Assembly (NCBI GenBank): GCA_010093515.1
Contig: MU001684.1
Coordinates: forward strand, 714,954-743,601
Direction of reading: 5' to 3'
Length of the DNA: 28,648 nt
DNA from: Lineolata rhizophorae
Taxonomy: Eukaryota > Ascomycota > Dothideomycetes > Lineolatales > Lineolataceae
In this document: piece after piece, positions 1 through 10,214 of the stretch
Layout: each line of letters starts with the position of its first letter
Position numbering within the stretch: the stretch's first letter is position 1
Made by a program: the position numbers and the translations under genes
Notes under the pieces: generated by a model
The model's input: the letters and a program-made list of their open reading frames with translations, nothing else
Told to the model about the DNA's origin: nothing
Database searches by the model: none

Positions 1-254
1 GAGACTCCCACCAGGTATCCTCTTGCATCCATGTCTAGTATCCTCTTCTCAATCACCTCCTCTTCAATTGGGCTGAGTTTTCGAGAGTTGGGGATGGTGT
101 CGCGTCGAGAAGTGGTTCCGGCCATTCTGCGCTTGACGGTGTTGTAGGAGACTGAAAACGCGCCAATGGCTGCTTTTTCGGATGGAAACTGACTGCTTCT
201 GATGGCTTCAATAGCCAAATTGACTCTGGCTTCATATGAGAGCTCCCCAGCCAT
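1..254 (-). CDS. Transposase N-terminus, pogo/Fot1 type with psq/CENP-B-like HTH (partial)
   Basis: The frame is open from the ATG at 252-254 to the window edge, about 84 codons without a stop. It begins MAGELSYEARVNLAIEAIRS. The order seen (EARVNLAIEAI, then SEKAAIGAFSVSYNTVKRR, then a SRRD..PNSRKLSPIEEEVI stretch and ILDMDARGY) is the layout of fungal pogo/Fot1 transposases: a pipsqueak-type helix-turn-helix followed by the start of the CENP-B-type DNA-binding domain. The DDE catalytic domain would lie to the left, outside the window. The visible part is intact, so activity of the element cannot be judged. An alternative is a domesticated CENP-B-like host protein, but the repeat-bearing end next to it argues for a transposon. 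Confidence 0.75.
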   Translation of the reverse strand, partial: MAGELSYEARVNLAIEAIRSSQFPSEKAAIGAFSVSYNTVKRRMAGTTSRRDTIPNSRKLSPIEEEVIEKRILDMDARGYLVGV

Positions 255-343
255 GGGTGGTTGAGAAAATTGAGGTGTAGGGTGGATGGACGCGTCAGGT
301 TGGTGGGAGTGCCACTCGCTTGGGAATGCCACTCGCTTGTGGA
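1..343 (-). mobile_element. End of a pogo/Fot1-like (Tc1-mariner superfamily) DNA transposon, cut by the window edge
   Basis: The stretch holds the 5' end of a cut-and-paste DNA transposon on the minus strand: a transposase start at 254 and, outside it, a non-coding end of about 90 bp. That end carries a 13-bp direct repeat, TGCCACTCGCTTG, at 310-322 and 327-339 (17-bp spacing), the kind of repeated subterminal motif expected where transposase binds. The sequence then changes to host-like AT-rich DNA with TA dinucleotides (GGTATATA) near 349-356, consistent with TA target choice. The outer limit, placed near 343, is an estimate because the other terminal repeat lies outside the window. Confidence 0.6.
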
Positions 344-1391
344 TTACGGTATATACCCTCCTCAAAACTTCAATAGGATTTCAGCATAACAGATCTCGTA
401 TACAAGTTGAAATGACGTCGTGATAGTTTTTTTAGTTTACTAGGTAGAGGTCTATAGGATGCGATTCTTACTGTATATATAGGTAAGCGATATACTTTAT
501 TGTCTTCTACATAAACACTTTTTAAGCCTTCATGCCTTGAAAGCTCGCCACCAAAGGCATAGAACAGAATCCAGATTACCAACCACGAGTAATCCGTTAG
601 CATCACCATGACAACTAAATGGACCGCAAGTCGTATAGAATGAAATCTATGTCTATTTCCTTCTCTATCTCGGCCCGGCCCCTTTCCCTCCCCGGCCCAA
701 CCCAGCCACAGCCACGCAGAGATAGGCATAGCAAGTGCAATCCCAATTGCAACCAGCACCAAGTTGAATCACAAAAATGAAATCAAAAGGCTGCAAGCAT
801 AAATATTTCAAGTGCAAAGGAAAATCTATGCTTTCTATCCACATCCCCATCTCCCGTTTATCTTCGCAAGCTAAGCCGCAGGGAGAGCAAGACACGAAGC
901 ACATACAAGCAAACGCCCCAGACAAGGTGAATACAGAAAGAAATGGAAAAAAATTGAACCTAACGGGATGAAATAAGATAGCCGCTAGAACTCCTTCCCC
1001 TCTACCCCAGCTACTAATAATGCTGAGCGGACGAGGAAAGCAAGTCCCGCTCCACGGCTATTGTAAAAAAAAAAAAGTCTAATCGTTGTCTACCGTCATT
1101 ACTTTTTCGCTTTGGTCTTTCCATCCCGCCCCATCATTCCCATTCCAATCCAGTCTAGCCAACCTCTATGGTTCTAGAAAGGAGAAAAAGAGAATTTGAC
1201 CAATGAAAAAAAGGCATGAAGCAGCAAAGAGACTGTTCTAGCTCCGCCACGCAAGAAGTTTGCATGTCCGTTTCTCCCCTTTCACCCACCCTGACCGGTT
1301 GCATTTCCTTTTTATTTTCCTTTCCCAACCCACCCACCCGTCCTTCGTCACATGCATGCAAGATCGTCAAAAGATTTTCCGCTCTTTCATC
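344..1391. other. Intergenic: transposon flank and 3' region of the eEF3 gene
   Basis: About 1 kb without a gene I can support. The left half is AT-rich. A minus-strand frame at 370-762 encodes two hydrophobic stretches but has no homology I recognise. The right part is the 3' flank of the eEF3 gene, with an AATAAA on the minus strand at 1311-1316 and an A-run at about 1064-1076. Confidence 0.6.
1311..1316 (-). terminator. Candidate poly(A) signal of the eEF3 gene
   Basis: AATAAA on the minus strand, 76 nt past the eEF3 stop codon, in a T/C-rich surround. The position suits a short fungal 3' UTR. Fungal poly(A) signals are degenerate, so this is a candidate only. Confidence 0.35.
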
Positions 1392-4300
1392 TTAGTCCTC
1401 ATCCGAGAAGACCTCGATGCCAGCCTTGCGCTTCGCCATGCGCTCCTTCTTCTTCTTGCGCGCCTCGGACGACGTGAGCTTCTTCTTCTTAGTCGACGTC
1501 TCGATCCTACAGAAACATTTGTTAGATATACCTGTCTCTCTCTCCCTCTCTCTCCCCGAATACCCTTTTTGGTATTTGGGGGCAAATTTTGGAAACTTAC
1601 TTGTTGCCCATGGCGTCCACCTTGTCCTCGGTGTCCTCCTTCTCCGTCAGCCGCGGACCCGAGCCCTGGCCCTGGACCCAGTTGTGGCCCGACGGCGTCA
1701 TCTTGCCGTCCATGACGGCCCACACCTCCTCCGTCAGGTCCTTGGTGAACTCTGCCGAGTGCGTGATGATGATGACACCGCCCTCGAAGGCCTTGAGCGC
1801 CTTGGATAGCGCGCCCAGCGAGTCGCGGTCTAGATAGTTGGTCGGCTCGTCCAAGACGATCAAGTGCGGCCGCTGCCACGAGCAGGCGGCAAGCACAACC
1901 TTAACTCGCTGACCCCCGGACAGACCGCGCATGCGGCTGTGGGAGACGAGTTCGGCATCGAGGCCGAAATTGGCGCAGTGGGACTCGATTTCGCGGCGCA
2001 CTAGCGGGCGGAACTGACCGGAGGCGAGCGCCTCCTTCTGGTCAACCTCGGCGACCATCTTGGCGTGGGAACCGAGTAGCTCCGTGCGCGGAAGCCAAGC
2101 GTTGTCGGCCGTCATCATGGGCGTCCACCGCTCGCCCTTCTGGCCCACGTTCTCACCGAGGGTGAAAGAGCACTCATACTCGTACGAGTTCTTGAACTTC
2201 CTACGCGAGTGGATACCGATGATGCGACGCTGTGAACCATCGATCTTGAAGATCTTGTCCATGGCCTTCTCGTCTTCCTCGGTGATGACCTTGCTAGCAC
2301 GGTCCATCGTTTCACGGTCCTCACCCGTCTGGAACCGCCACTGAATGTACTCGGAAGGAGTCTTGTCCAAGTGATGATCGATGTGGGCGAAAGCGTGCTG
2401 CTTGATGTAGGCGATACGGATGTTCTCGTGCTGGTAGACGTCACCCGAAGTCGGGATCAGCTCACCAGTCAGGACGTTGACCAGTGTGGACTTGCCCGCG
2501 CCGTTGGGACCGATGACGGCAATACGAGAGCCAAGAGAGCACTGGAAAGAGATGTCCGACAACTGCGGCTTCGCGGTGCCGGGGTACTGGAAGGACATGT
2601 TGTTGACGCGGACAATGGCCTTGGCCTTGGTCTTGACGCCCTCGAGGAAACCAGGCTCGGGGAACTTGAATTCCATTTCGGAAGCGCCAAGCTCGTAGTA
2701 GGACCTAGCCGACGGCACACGCTTGACGAAGTCGCTGAGAGTGCCACGGTAGCGCTTGAGCTTGAAGCGCTCGAAGTGGATGACGTGTTGGATGACGTCG
2801 TCCAAAAACTTGGTGTCGTGAGAGATGATGATGGAGGTGCAGGGAGAGTTGATGAGGTAATCCTCCAACCAGGCGACGTTCTTGACATCCAAATGGTTGG
2901 TCGGCTCGTCCAGAAGCAGGATATCAGGCTCCTCGAACACGGCGCGGGCAAGAGCCAGCTTCATCTTCCAACCGCCGGAGAGGGAGGTGATGGGAGAGTT
3001 CAGCTGCTCGCTGACAAAACCGAACTCTTGGAGCTTAGCCTCGACGTCGGGTTGGGCCGTGTCGATGTTCTTCTGAGCGAGCTTCTTCATGGTCCACTCA
3101 ATGACGGTCTGCTCGGTATCCGCAGAGTCGAGGTCGTGCTCGATGTAGCTGGTCTTGACCTCATCCTGCTTGGGGAAGCCCTCGACCTGCTCGTTGTTGA
3201 TGGCACGCATGAGGGTGGTCTTGCCGGAACCGTTCGGGCCCAGCAGACCGTAACGTTGACCACGCTTGAGACGGAGATGTGTCTGGTTGAGTAAGATCTT
3301 GGCACCGTACGCCAGGTTAAACGTGCAGTTGCAGAGGTCCTCGCCCTCCTCCTCGTCAGCCTCGGGCTCTTCGTCCTCCTCGACGCCAGGGGAGGCACGC
3401 TTGCGAAGAACATCGGCGATGGTCCTCGCGTCGTCCTCGCCAACGAGCGCGGTGAGGTACGGAAGAGTATTGGTGATCCAGGTGACCGACTCGGTGTCCT
3501 TCTCATCGATAAGCTGGCCGCCAATGGCCGAGATATAGCTGAGGATCGGGTCGAAGCGGCCGGTGAGGACCTCCTTGTGCTTGGGGCCGAAGCACTGCTT
3601 CAGAACACCGAGCACGGTATCGATGTCACCAGCCTTGGAAACCTCGGGGATCTTGCCGTCCTTGACGTCACCGACGCGGACGAGGGTGTCGAGACCCTGC
3701 TTGGTCTTCTCACGAGCCTCGGGGTCGGCAATCGTGTCGTAGTTCTTGGTGAGGGATGGCATCAACTTGGGCAAGAAAGGAGCGACAATCTGCGGGTCCT
3801 CGACGAGCTTGCACATGTTGTCAACGATGACGGCAGACTTTCGCTTGATGGCAGTCTCGCGCTCGACGAGGCCACGCTCAAGCAGCGGCACCATGATGGC
3901 CAGGGTGGGCTCGTGGACGTCGGTGACGAAAGTGGTGGCGCCGAGCAAGTGCACCGTCTCCGGGACGTTCTCGGGCTTGGCGATACACTTGATGAGCTCG
4001 GGGATGAAGCGCTCGATATCCTTGTTCACGATCAGAGCGCAGAGCTTCTCCATGGTGCCGTAGGCGGCCTTTTTGACCTCGGGCTTGGTATCCCACATGG
4101 CCTCGGAAATGATGGGGATCAGGTCGGGGACGCGGAAAGCGGTCTGAGCAGGAGCCGACTCGCAGAACGTCTCGATGCACTTCAGGTCGGTCATCTTCTC
4201 GGCCCACTTGGAGGCGGTCCGGAGAGAGCGGGCGATGTGCGGGATGATGGCCTTGACGCCGTTGGCGTTGGAAGCCTCGACGATGGCCTGGGCGGCCGTC

Positions 4301-4875
4301 TGGGCGGCGACCTTCACCGCCGACATCTTGTCACCCACCGCGGACAGGACATTGGGGAGGAGGGCAACGAGGTAAGGCTCGACGGCGGCCGAGACGTTCG
4401 AGTGCTGAGCGATGGCCCGGATGGCGTCCAGGGCGCGCTCACGAGCGAGGGCATCCTTCTTGTTGCCGAGCTGCTTCTTCAGCTGGTCGAAAATCCTGCA
4501 GGAAGGAGAAAAAAAGCAACTGTGTTAGCACGATTGTCTTGGATCGAACAAGACTTTCAAAAGTTCGTGCGGCGGGCGGATGGCCGGTCGCGGGGGGGAA
4601 AAAAAACGCGGCGTTAGGCGAGCCGGGCGCACGATTACGAAGCGGACGGTGGCAAACACGATTTCCAAAACTTACTTGGTCGGGGCATCCTGCTCCTCGA
4701 TGTCGCCGTTGATGAAGGTGGCGAGATCGTGCGAAACCGAGTTGATCTCGTCCTGGGCCTTCGAGATGGAGAGCTTGGAAACGAGCTCCTCGAGAACCTT
4801 GAGGCTCTTCGCGTTCTCAGACTTGGAGGCGCCCGCGGAAGAGGCGGGAGGAGCCATGTCGACACCGGGAGCCAT
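1392..4875 (-). CDS. tef3: Translation elongation factor 3 (eEF3), ABC-F-like ATPase
   Basis: eEF3 is the fungal ribosome-bound ATPase that helps release E-site tRNA and complete translocation in the cytosol. Exons are 4676-4875, 4495-1601 and 1506-1392, giving 1069 residues; introns of 180 and 94 nt have GTAAGT donors, and the second has a CTAAC branch site. Seen in order: HEAT-repeat region (about residues 70-350); first ABC domain with Walker [10 protein letters not shown] (about 485), signature LSGGW (about 570) and Walker B DEPTNHLD (about 595); second ABC domain with GPNGAGKST (about 728), LSGGQ (about 922) and DEPTNYLD (about 948), with the chromodomain-like insert between; and a Lys-rich tail ([18 protein letters not shown]). 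Length and motifs match yeast Yef3 (1044 residues). An ATG 18 nt downstream (4857) is an alternative start. The Lys-rich tail lies entirely in the last exon. Confidence 0.96.
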
Positions 4876-5707
4876 GGAGGATCTGACCAAAAAAAAAAAA
4901 AGTCGTAGAAAATGTGTTGGAAGGGGAAAAAAAGAGGTGGAGAAGTTGGCGAGGCCTTTTAAAAAGCTGGAGGCGGTGAGATTAAGCGAGACTGGCCCAG
5001 AAGCCGTCAGAGCAAAGGAGGACAGCAGAAAAGGAAGGGAAGGTCTATCGGGGGGTGCGTGGGTATCGAAGTATGCGGGCGCAGCGGCTGAGAACCAGGC
5101 TCCGCTCTATGCGCAAACAAGAGGTGCGAGCGCCAGGAAAAGGCGGGAGGCTCCTGGCAGCGAAAAGCACGCAAAGGAAGTCTATGCCACCAAGCACTCG
5201 GTCTAAGAGGGGAAAAAGGAAAAAGGTGAGGGGAGAGCTGGAGGAAGAAAGGAAGAAGGGAAAGAGGCGCGCGGAAGGGGGCCAGCGGAGGGCAGGAATA
5301 TTTATTTCGGCCGTGTGGGCGACCCAAGCCCAAAACTTTTTTTTGTGGCCCCAGGGTTTTGCCGCCGCCAGGGGGACGGAGGAAGGCGAGGGGGGGCCAG
5401 GGTGGTGCTAAGCGGACGGCGCTAAGCCCTTATCGGGGCCCCGCCCGGCGATAGGGGACCGGGAAGGCAACCGCGACGGCGGCGCTTTCACGGCGCAGGC
5501 AGGCCCAACCAGCGCGCCTGCCGCCCATCACCGCCTCTTTCCCTCGAGCCCTCGCGGCGCCCGGGTCCCCCGACGAAGCGGGCGTCGCAGGCTATATTTG
5601 CCGCCGCCCGTGATAGGCTCGCCGTGCTCCGGGGTCTCCATGGGCAGCAGCGGTGCTTCTAGTCAGCACTCTACTTTCACAAGGCCGCGAATTGCAGGGG
5701 GGCCGGG

Positions 5708-5775
5708 TCGTCGCCGTCGCCGTCTCGTCCGTCGTTGTCGCTGCTGCTGTCGCTGCTGCTGTTGCTGCTGCTGCT
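5708..5775. repeat. Imperfect GTC/CTG trinucleotide microsatellite
   Basis: A 68-bp triplet-periodic run, first mainly GTC/GCC units, then CTGCTG units broken by TCG and TTG, followed by a (AG)n tract to about 5790. It lies in non-coding DNA upstream of the eEF3 gene and inflates open frames on both strands. Confidence 0.8.
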
Positions 5776-5849
5776 CCCACAGAGAGAGAGAATGGACTGG
5801 ACACGGCGAAAGTCATGCACTCCCAGCCCTCACCCCGTCTGCCGCCGTG

Positions 5850-5860
5850 ATTGGGCCAAT
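5850..5860. promoter_or_regulatory. Palindromic CCAAT element ATTGGGCCAAT
   Basis: A perfect inverted pair of CCAAT boxes with a one-base centre, about 975 bp upstream of the eEF3 start. CCAAT is the recognition core of the fungal HAP/CBC complex. The distance is long for eEF3, so its target is uncertain. Confidence 0.35.
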
Positions 5861-6881
5861 GGGGGCGCCTGGTCAGTGCCCCGCGATGGTACATCGTCGC
5901 CTCGGCCAGCGCGCGTTCCTCCTGCAAGACGTTCTACGTACGTTCTTGTACCGTACCTATGCACCACCTGCGCGACCGTGCCAAGCGCTGCAGCCTCTTC
6001 CAACTTTAGCCCCGCCGTCTGACTCAACCCTGCGCGCGACCCATGCGTGCGGGATCCATGCGGCGAAACCTTCGAGAACCCAGGCGGTGACGGCGACGTG
6101 GGTGTGTGCTTGCCGTGCTCTCTGGGCACACGCATTGATTGCAGTGGCTACACCCGACATTGTCTATGCCCGATTTGCCGAATCTTGAGGGCTCCACGTG
6201 CGAGGCAGATCGATCGTAGCCTCATCTAGTTGCTTCCTGCCTGCATAACCGACTGCGATCAAGCCTTCGGTGTCTCTAAAAAAAAAAATTTAAAAAAAGG
6301 AAAAAAAAGGGTTTCCACATACCCGCTGGCCACTACGTAGCACGTGCAGTAGTCTGGTCCGTTTCGGCGGATAGATTACCTGTATTCTCCTCCGACCTAT
6401 AAAGAGCCAGTGCGCTACTAGGAGGACCAGACCAGGTGGCAACATCTGGATCACTTCTTCCACGGTACCCACCCAGGCCGTACCGTTCTAGCCCAGCGTT
6501 GCCGGGGTGCTTTTCGGTACCTTCGGTGGGCGCCCTTATTTACCTATGCATCGTCAATTCTTTTCTCTTTTTATTTGTTTTTCTTCCTTGGGAAAAGATC
6601 ACAGCTCCTTTCCGTTACTTCCCAGTGGCATCATTCGATTTGCTCGTGCTTCCAAAGCAGTTTCCTCGTGACATGCATGTATCCTAAGTCAAATGAAAAT
6701 AAGAATCAATCTCATCACCCTGATCGAGTGAAAATCACTTTCGCTAGTGTAGAACTACTTACATACAACATCAAACTATCTATTCCACCCTCTTCTTTCA
6801 ATGCAATCACGTACCGCCCCCATAGGTACTGCATCTATGCATCTACCACCCCAACGCCCTTGTTCCAAGCAGACACCGCTT

Positions 6882-9800
6882 TCACCTCCCACCCTTCAAC
6901 CCGTCCAAACACTCCCTCAACCTCTCCCACCCCGCACTCCCCTCCCAACACTCCTTCCCCCTCCCCATGACACCCCTGACCGCGCTCCTGGCCTTGAACC
7001 GCCAATCCGGCGCCACCAGCAGCGGCCCCGCAGCCCCCTCCCCTTCCGCCTCGCCCCCTTCCCTCGTCCTCCCTCCCAGACTCTCGTACGCCTCCGCCAG
7101 CTCCACCGTCGCCTCCACCACCTCGTCCCACGCCCCTTCGCCCGCCAGCCCGGCCTCCCACTTGGCGCCCCCCGCGCCGTACACCGCCGCCCTCCACCCC
7201 TTCTCCTCCGCCGCCAGCGCCGCCGCCGGTTCCCCCTTCCACACCCGCAGCCGCGCCACCGCCCGCCACAGCCGTCTGCTGCCCGTCACGACCGGCGCCA
7301 CGCCGCGCTCGACCAGCTCGTCCACCAGGCGGGGCAAGCCCGGCCTGGCCACGGCGGCGCGCCCGCCGCCGGAGTCCGGCTCCGCCGTCTCCGTGATGAC
7401 GTGCCGAACGAGGCGATCGAGGATGTCTGCGTCGACGACGGCTTCGCCGGCGGCCATTGCCGCCCCACCGCTTCCACCGTTTACCCGGCCGGCGGCGGCG
7501 CTGCTGCTGGCCCCGCCCCGCAGCTCGATGAGGCGCGTCTGTGCGCGCACGACGGCCGCGTACGACGGCGGCGTCGTGCTCGCCGCCACCGTGAGCACGT
7601 TGTCCCAGATTCGGGCGTCGTCGTGCTTGAGGTGGGCGGCGCGCAGGAGGGCGCGGAGCGCGTCAGCGCGGAGCGCGGCGGGGGTCTTCTTCTTCTTCAT
7701 AGTAGTAGTGTTGTCCTCGGCGACGTCTTCATTTTCACCGCCTTGTCCCTCGTCGCTGCCGTCGGCCAGACGAACGGCAGGCGCGCCAGACGCCGCCTCC
7801 GCCCTCTCCTTCTCGTCACCGTCGTCATCGTCGCCACCTGCTCCCTCATCCTCCATACCCATCCTCAGCAGCGCCGTCCCCAAATTACTCCACGCCTCCG
7901 CGTCCCCATCATCCAACTGCACGCAGCGTCCGAACGCTTCCGCGGCCCTGCCCCAAGCACCCATCTCCAGCAGCGCGCAGCCCAGCGCGAACCACGCCGC
8001 CCCGTTCGTCTGGTTGACCGCCAGACTCTTCGCGTACGCCGCGGCCGCGGCCGCGAAGTCGCGCTCCGCGAAGCGCAGGCGTCCGAGCGAGCGCTGCGCG
8101 CGCGCGTACCGGCCCCCGGACACGGCCCACGCGCGCTCGTACATGGCGGGCGCGCGGTCCAGGTCGCCGAGGATGCAGAAGAGGCGCGGGGCGTCGGGCG
8201 GGAGGGGGTCGCGCTCGGGCCCGTCGGCGAGGGGCTCGGCCTCAGCCTCGGCCTCGGCGTCGACATCGCCGTCAACATTAAAGTCCGCGCCGACGTCGAC
8301 GTCGCCTTCTTCCGCCGTGTTCGCCCTGCTTTTCGCCTCCTCCGGCCCGCCCGGCACGAACAGCAGCCTCCGCACGACGCGGCGCGCGCGGTCCTCGCGC
8401 CCCGTGGCCGCCCAGCACAGCGCGCACTCGCCCCACAGCCGCAGGCGGGCGTAGATGGCGAGCGCGGACCGGAGCCCGCCGAGCGCGACCCAGCGGGCCG
8501 CCAGCTCGGCCTCGAGCGTCCAGCGGAGCGGCGACGCGAGCGCGGGCGCGTAGGCGAGGCGCGCCTGGGCCGGGGCCGACTCGGTGGCCGACTTGGGGCG
8601 GGGGAGAAATGTTGTTGCTGCTGCTGCTGTTGAGGAGGAGTCGGGTGAAGACGCATCGGCGTTGATTGTTGTGATGGCAAGCGGCGAGGCTTCTGCTTTC
8701 GTCGCGTCAGCTTCCGACGTAGTATTAGCATCAGTAGGCTCCGTAGAGGCGGCGGACGCCGTGTCCGTGACGACCTGATCGACGAGCGCCTGCAGCTGCA
8801 GCAGCCCCCTCTCAGCCGTGCGCGCGCTGTACCCCTCGACCCTGCTCCGCACCAGCAGCGCCTGAGTGTACACCTGCCAGTTGGCGCTGCCGCCTTCGAT
8901 GACACGCGTCGCGAACGGCGCCGTCTGCTCGCGCGTCAGCCCGTGCGTCGGGTTCGTGTTGGTGATGGCCGACGCGTGTGCGAGCAGGATGGCCGCGTCG
9001 AGTGGGTGCAGCCGCGGCTGCGCGGCCGGGTCGAGTGATGCGAGGGCGGGCGGGATTGTCGACGAAGAAGCGCCGGGAAGGTCCGAGGAGGACGCGCCGC
9101 CGGCATTTTGCGACGTGAAGGATATGGATTCAAGGAGGGTGTCGTCGTTCAGGTCGAACGTCCCGGGCCGTGCCGTCTCTGCGCGCTCGTCCTTGCCCTT
9201 CTCGTCGCCATTTGCAGCCCTCTCGGCCTCGTTCCCGCCGCCATCCACCTCATCATCCCCTTCCTCCTTCTCGTAGCTCCTCGCCAGCACAACAAGTTGA
9301 CTCGTCTCCTTCTCCTGAAACCGCGTCCTCTTCCCCAGCAGTCCCGTCAGCACAAACTCGAACCTGCGCAGCTTCGCGGCCGCATCCACGTCCTCCCTCG
9401 CCCTCGCGTCCAGCCCATGAAACGTATGAATCGCCGCGCGCTCCAGCAAGTACGCCACCCTGCCGTCCGTCTCCACACCGCTTCCCGGCTCCAAGACGCG
9501 CGGGTCCAGCCCGTCGAGCGCGGCGTAGATGTCGCGCTGCAAGCCCGGCGCCGCCTCTGCCAGCAGCTTCTGGTGGGTGAAGAGCGCGCGCAGCCGGGCC
9601 CAGCGCGCCGCCGTCTCGAATCCTCCCCGTCCCTCGTCCCCCGCTTCCGCTTCCGTGCCCCCCTCCGGCGCCGGCAATCCCTCGCAAACACTCCCAAGCA
9701 CCGCCTCCGCAGCGCAAAACGCCTCCACGTCCGGCGTCAGCGCGTACGCGCTCACGCCGTCGGCGCACAGCTCGCGCACCAGCCCGCGCCGGAACGCGGC

Positions 9801-10214
9801 GAGCCGGCGCGCGTCCTGCGCGACGCGCGGCGGGAGCAGCAGCGGGCCGGGGCGGAAAGGGAGGACGGGCCCGGTGAGGTTGGACTGTAGGAACGTCGCG
9901 TGGGCGGCGAGGGCAACGAGGAGGGCGGAGTGCGGGTCGGTGGGAGTGGTGGTGCTGGCGGCGCGGGCGCGGGCGCGGGTGCGCAAGGACGCGAGCCAGG
10001 CGGACGGCGATGGTGCGGTAGTTTTTACATTGTCGCTATCGGTGGAGGTGTCGGTGTCGGCAGAGAGGCCCAGGAGTTGTCGCGCAAAGGGCGAGGAGAG
10101 CAGGGCGTGGTAATCGCCGTTTAGGAGGGCGGCGAGCTGGGCGGAGAGCGTGGGGGAGGAGGCGAGGGCAGGTGGCAGGGTTGAGGCATAGAGGGTGTGT
10201 AGTGGGTCGGTCAT
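6882..10214 (-). CDS. emw1: TPR protein of the Emw1/TTC27 family
   Basis: Single exon, 1110 residues. The family includes yeast Emw1, essential and needed for cell-wall integrity, and human TTC27; both are TPR scaffold proteins. Recognisable blocks: YLLERAAIHTFHGLD and RRFEFVLTGLLGKRTRFQEK (about residues 260-300); LHPLDAAILLAHA..NPTHGLTREQ (about 400-436); tandem TPRs (about 670-785) containing CILGDLDRAPAMYERAW, SGGRYARAQRSLGRL and AWFALGCALLEMGAWGRAAE; LKHDDARIWDNVLTVA; and the C-terminal WRFKARSAVRGVMGRGKE block. The start at 10214 sits in CACCATGA, a good context. An in-frame ATG 52 codons upstream (10370) adds a basic, low-complexity stretch and is less likely. The protein is longer than yeast Emw1 (about 900) because acidic, Ala/Ser/Thr-rich inserts lie between the conserved blocks. 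Strong GC3 bias leaves long false frames on the opposite strand. Confidence 0.9.
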   Translation of the reverse strand: MTDPLHTLYASTLPPALASSPTLSAQLAALLNGDYHALLSSPFARQLLGLSADTDTSTDSDNVKTTAPSPSAWLASLRTRARARAASTTTPTDPHSALLVALAAHATFLQSNLTGPVLPFRPGPLLLPPRVAQDARRLAAFRRGLVRELCADGVSAYALTPDVEAFCAAEAVLGSVCEGLPAPEGGTEAEAGDEGRGGFETAARWARLRALFTHQKLLAEAAPGLQRDIYAALDGLDPRVLEPGSGVETDGRVAYLLERAAIHTFHGLDARAREDVDAAAKLRRFEFVLTGLLGKRTRFQEKETSQLVVLARSYEKEEGDDEVDGGGNEAERAANGDEKGKDERAETARPGTFDLNDDTLLESISFTSQNAGGASSSDLPGASSSTIPPALASLDPAAQPRLHPLDAAILLAHASAITNTNPTHGLTREQTAPFATRVIEGGSANWQVYTQALLVRSRVEGYSARTAERGLLQLQALVDQVVTDTASAASTEPTDANTTSEADATKAEASPLAITTINADASSPDSSSTAAAATTFLPRPKSATESAPAQARLAYAPALASPLRWTLEAELAARWVALGGLRSALAIYARLRLWGECALCWAATGREDRARRVVRRLLFVPGGPEEAKSRANTAEEGDVDVGADFNVDGDVDAEAEAEAEPLADGPERDPLPPDAPRLFCILGDLDRAPAMYERAWAVSGGRYARAQRSLGRLRFAERDFAAAAAAYAKSLAVNQTNGAAWFALGCALLEMGAWGRAAEAFGRCVQLDDGDAEAWSNLGTALLRMGMEDEGAGGDDDDGDEKERAEAASGAPAVRLADGSDEGQGGENEDVAEDNTTTMKKKKTPAALRADALRALLRAAHLKHDDARIWDNVLTVAASTTPPSYAAVVRAQTRLIELRGGASSSAAAGRVNGGSGGAAMAAGEAVVDADILDRLVRHVITETAEPDSGGGRAAVARPGLPRLVDELVERGVAPVVTGSRRLWRAVARLRVWKGEPAAALAAEEKGWRAAVYGAGGAKWEAGLAGEGAWDEVVEATVELAEAYESLGGRTREGGEAEGEGAAGPLLVAPDWRFKARSAVRGVMGRGKECWEGSAGWERLRECLDGLKGGR

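Larger units (their letters stand above)
4876..6881. promoter_or_regulatory. eEF3 leader and promoter, then 3' flank of the TPR gene
   Basis: About 2 kb with no supported gene. Read on the minus strand toward the eEF3 start it holds a CCAAT palindrome (5850-5860), an AAATAAATATT TATA-like stretch (5297-5307), a strongly CT-rich tract (5206-5280) and a 13-T run at 4889-4901, just before the start codon. CT-rich leaders are typical of highly expressed fungal housekeeping genes. Around 5708-5775 is an imperfect GTC/CTG triplet repeat followed by a short (AG)n. From about 6270 to 6310 are A-rich runs. Minus-strand AATAAA at 6570-6575 could serve the TPR gene ending at 6882. Frames at 5592-6188 on both strands are repeat-derived. 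Confidence 0.5.

Noticed and set aside
370-762. Minus-strand frame of 130 codons with two hydrophobic stretches
   Set aside because: No family recognised, hydrophobicity can arise from AT-rich DNA, and it lies between a transposon end and a 3' UTR. Kept only as a note.
4876-5330. Possible intron in the eEF3 leader, with CAG acceptor after the 13-T run
   Set aside because: The acceptor looks fair (T-run, then GGTCAG), but I found no convincing GTRNGT donor on the minus strand up to the TATA-like stretch.
5592-6188. Overlapping frames of 111 (minus) and 196 (plus) codons
   Set aside because: Both are built on the GTC/CTG triplet repeat and have no recognisable domain.
6801-8633. Plus-strand frame of 610 codons, with a 495-codon frame at 6967-8454, opposite the Emw1/TTC27 gene
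   Set aside because: Pro/Arg/Ser/Ala low-complexity translations with no domain. They are antisense shadows of a GC3-rich gene whose minus-strand product has clear family blocks.
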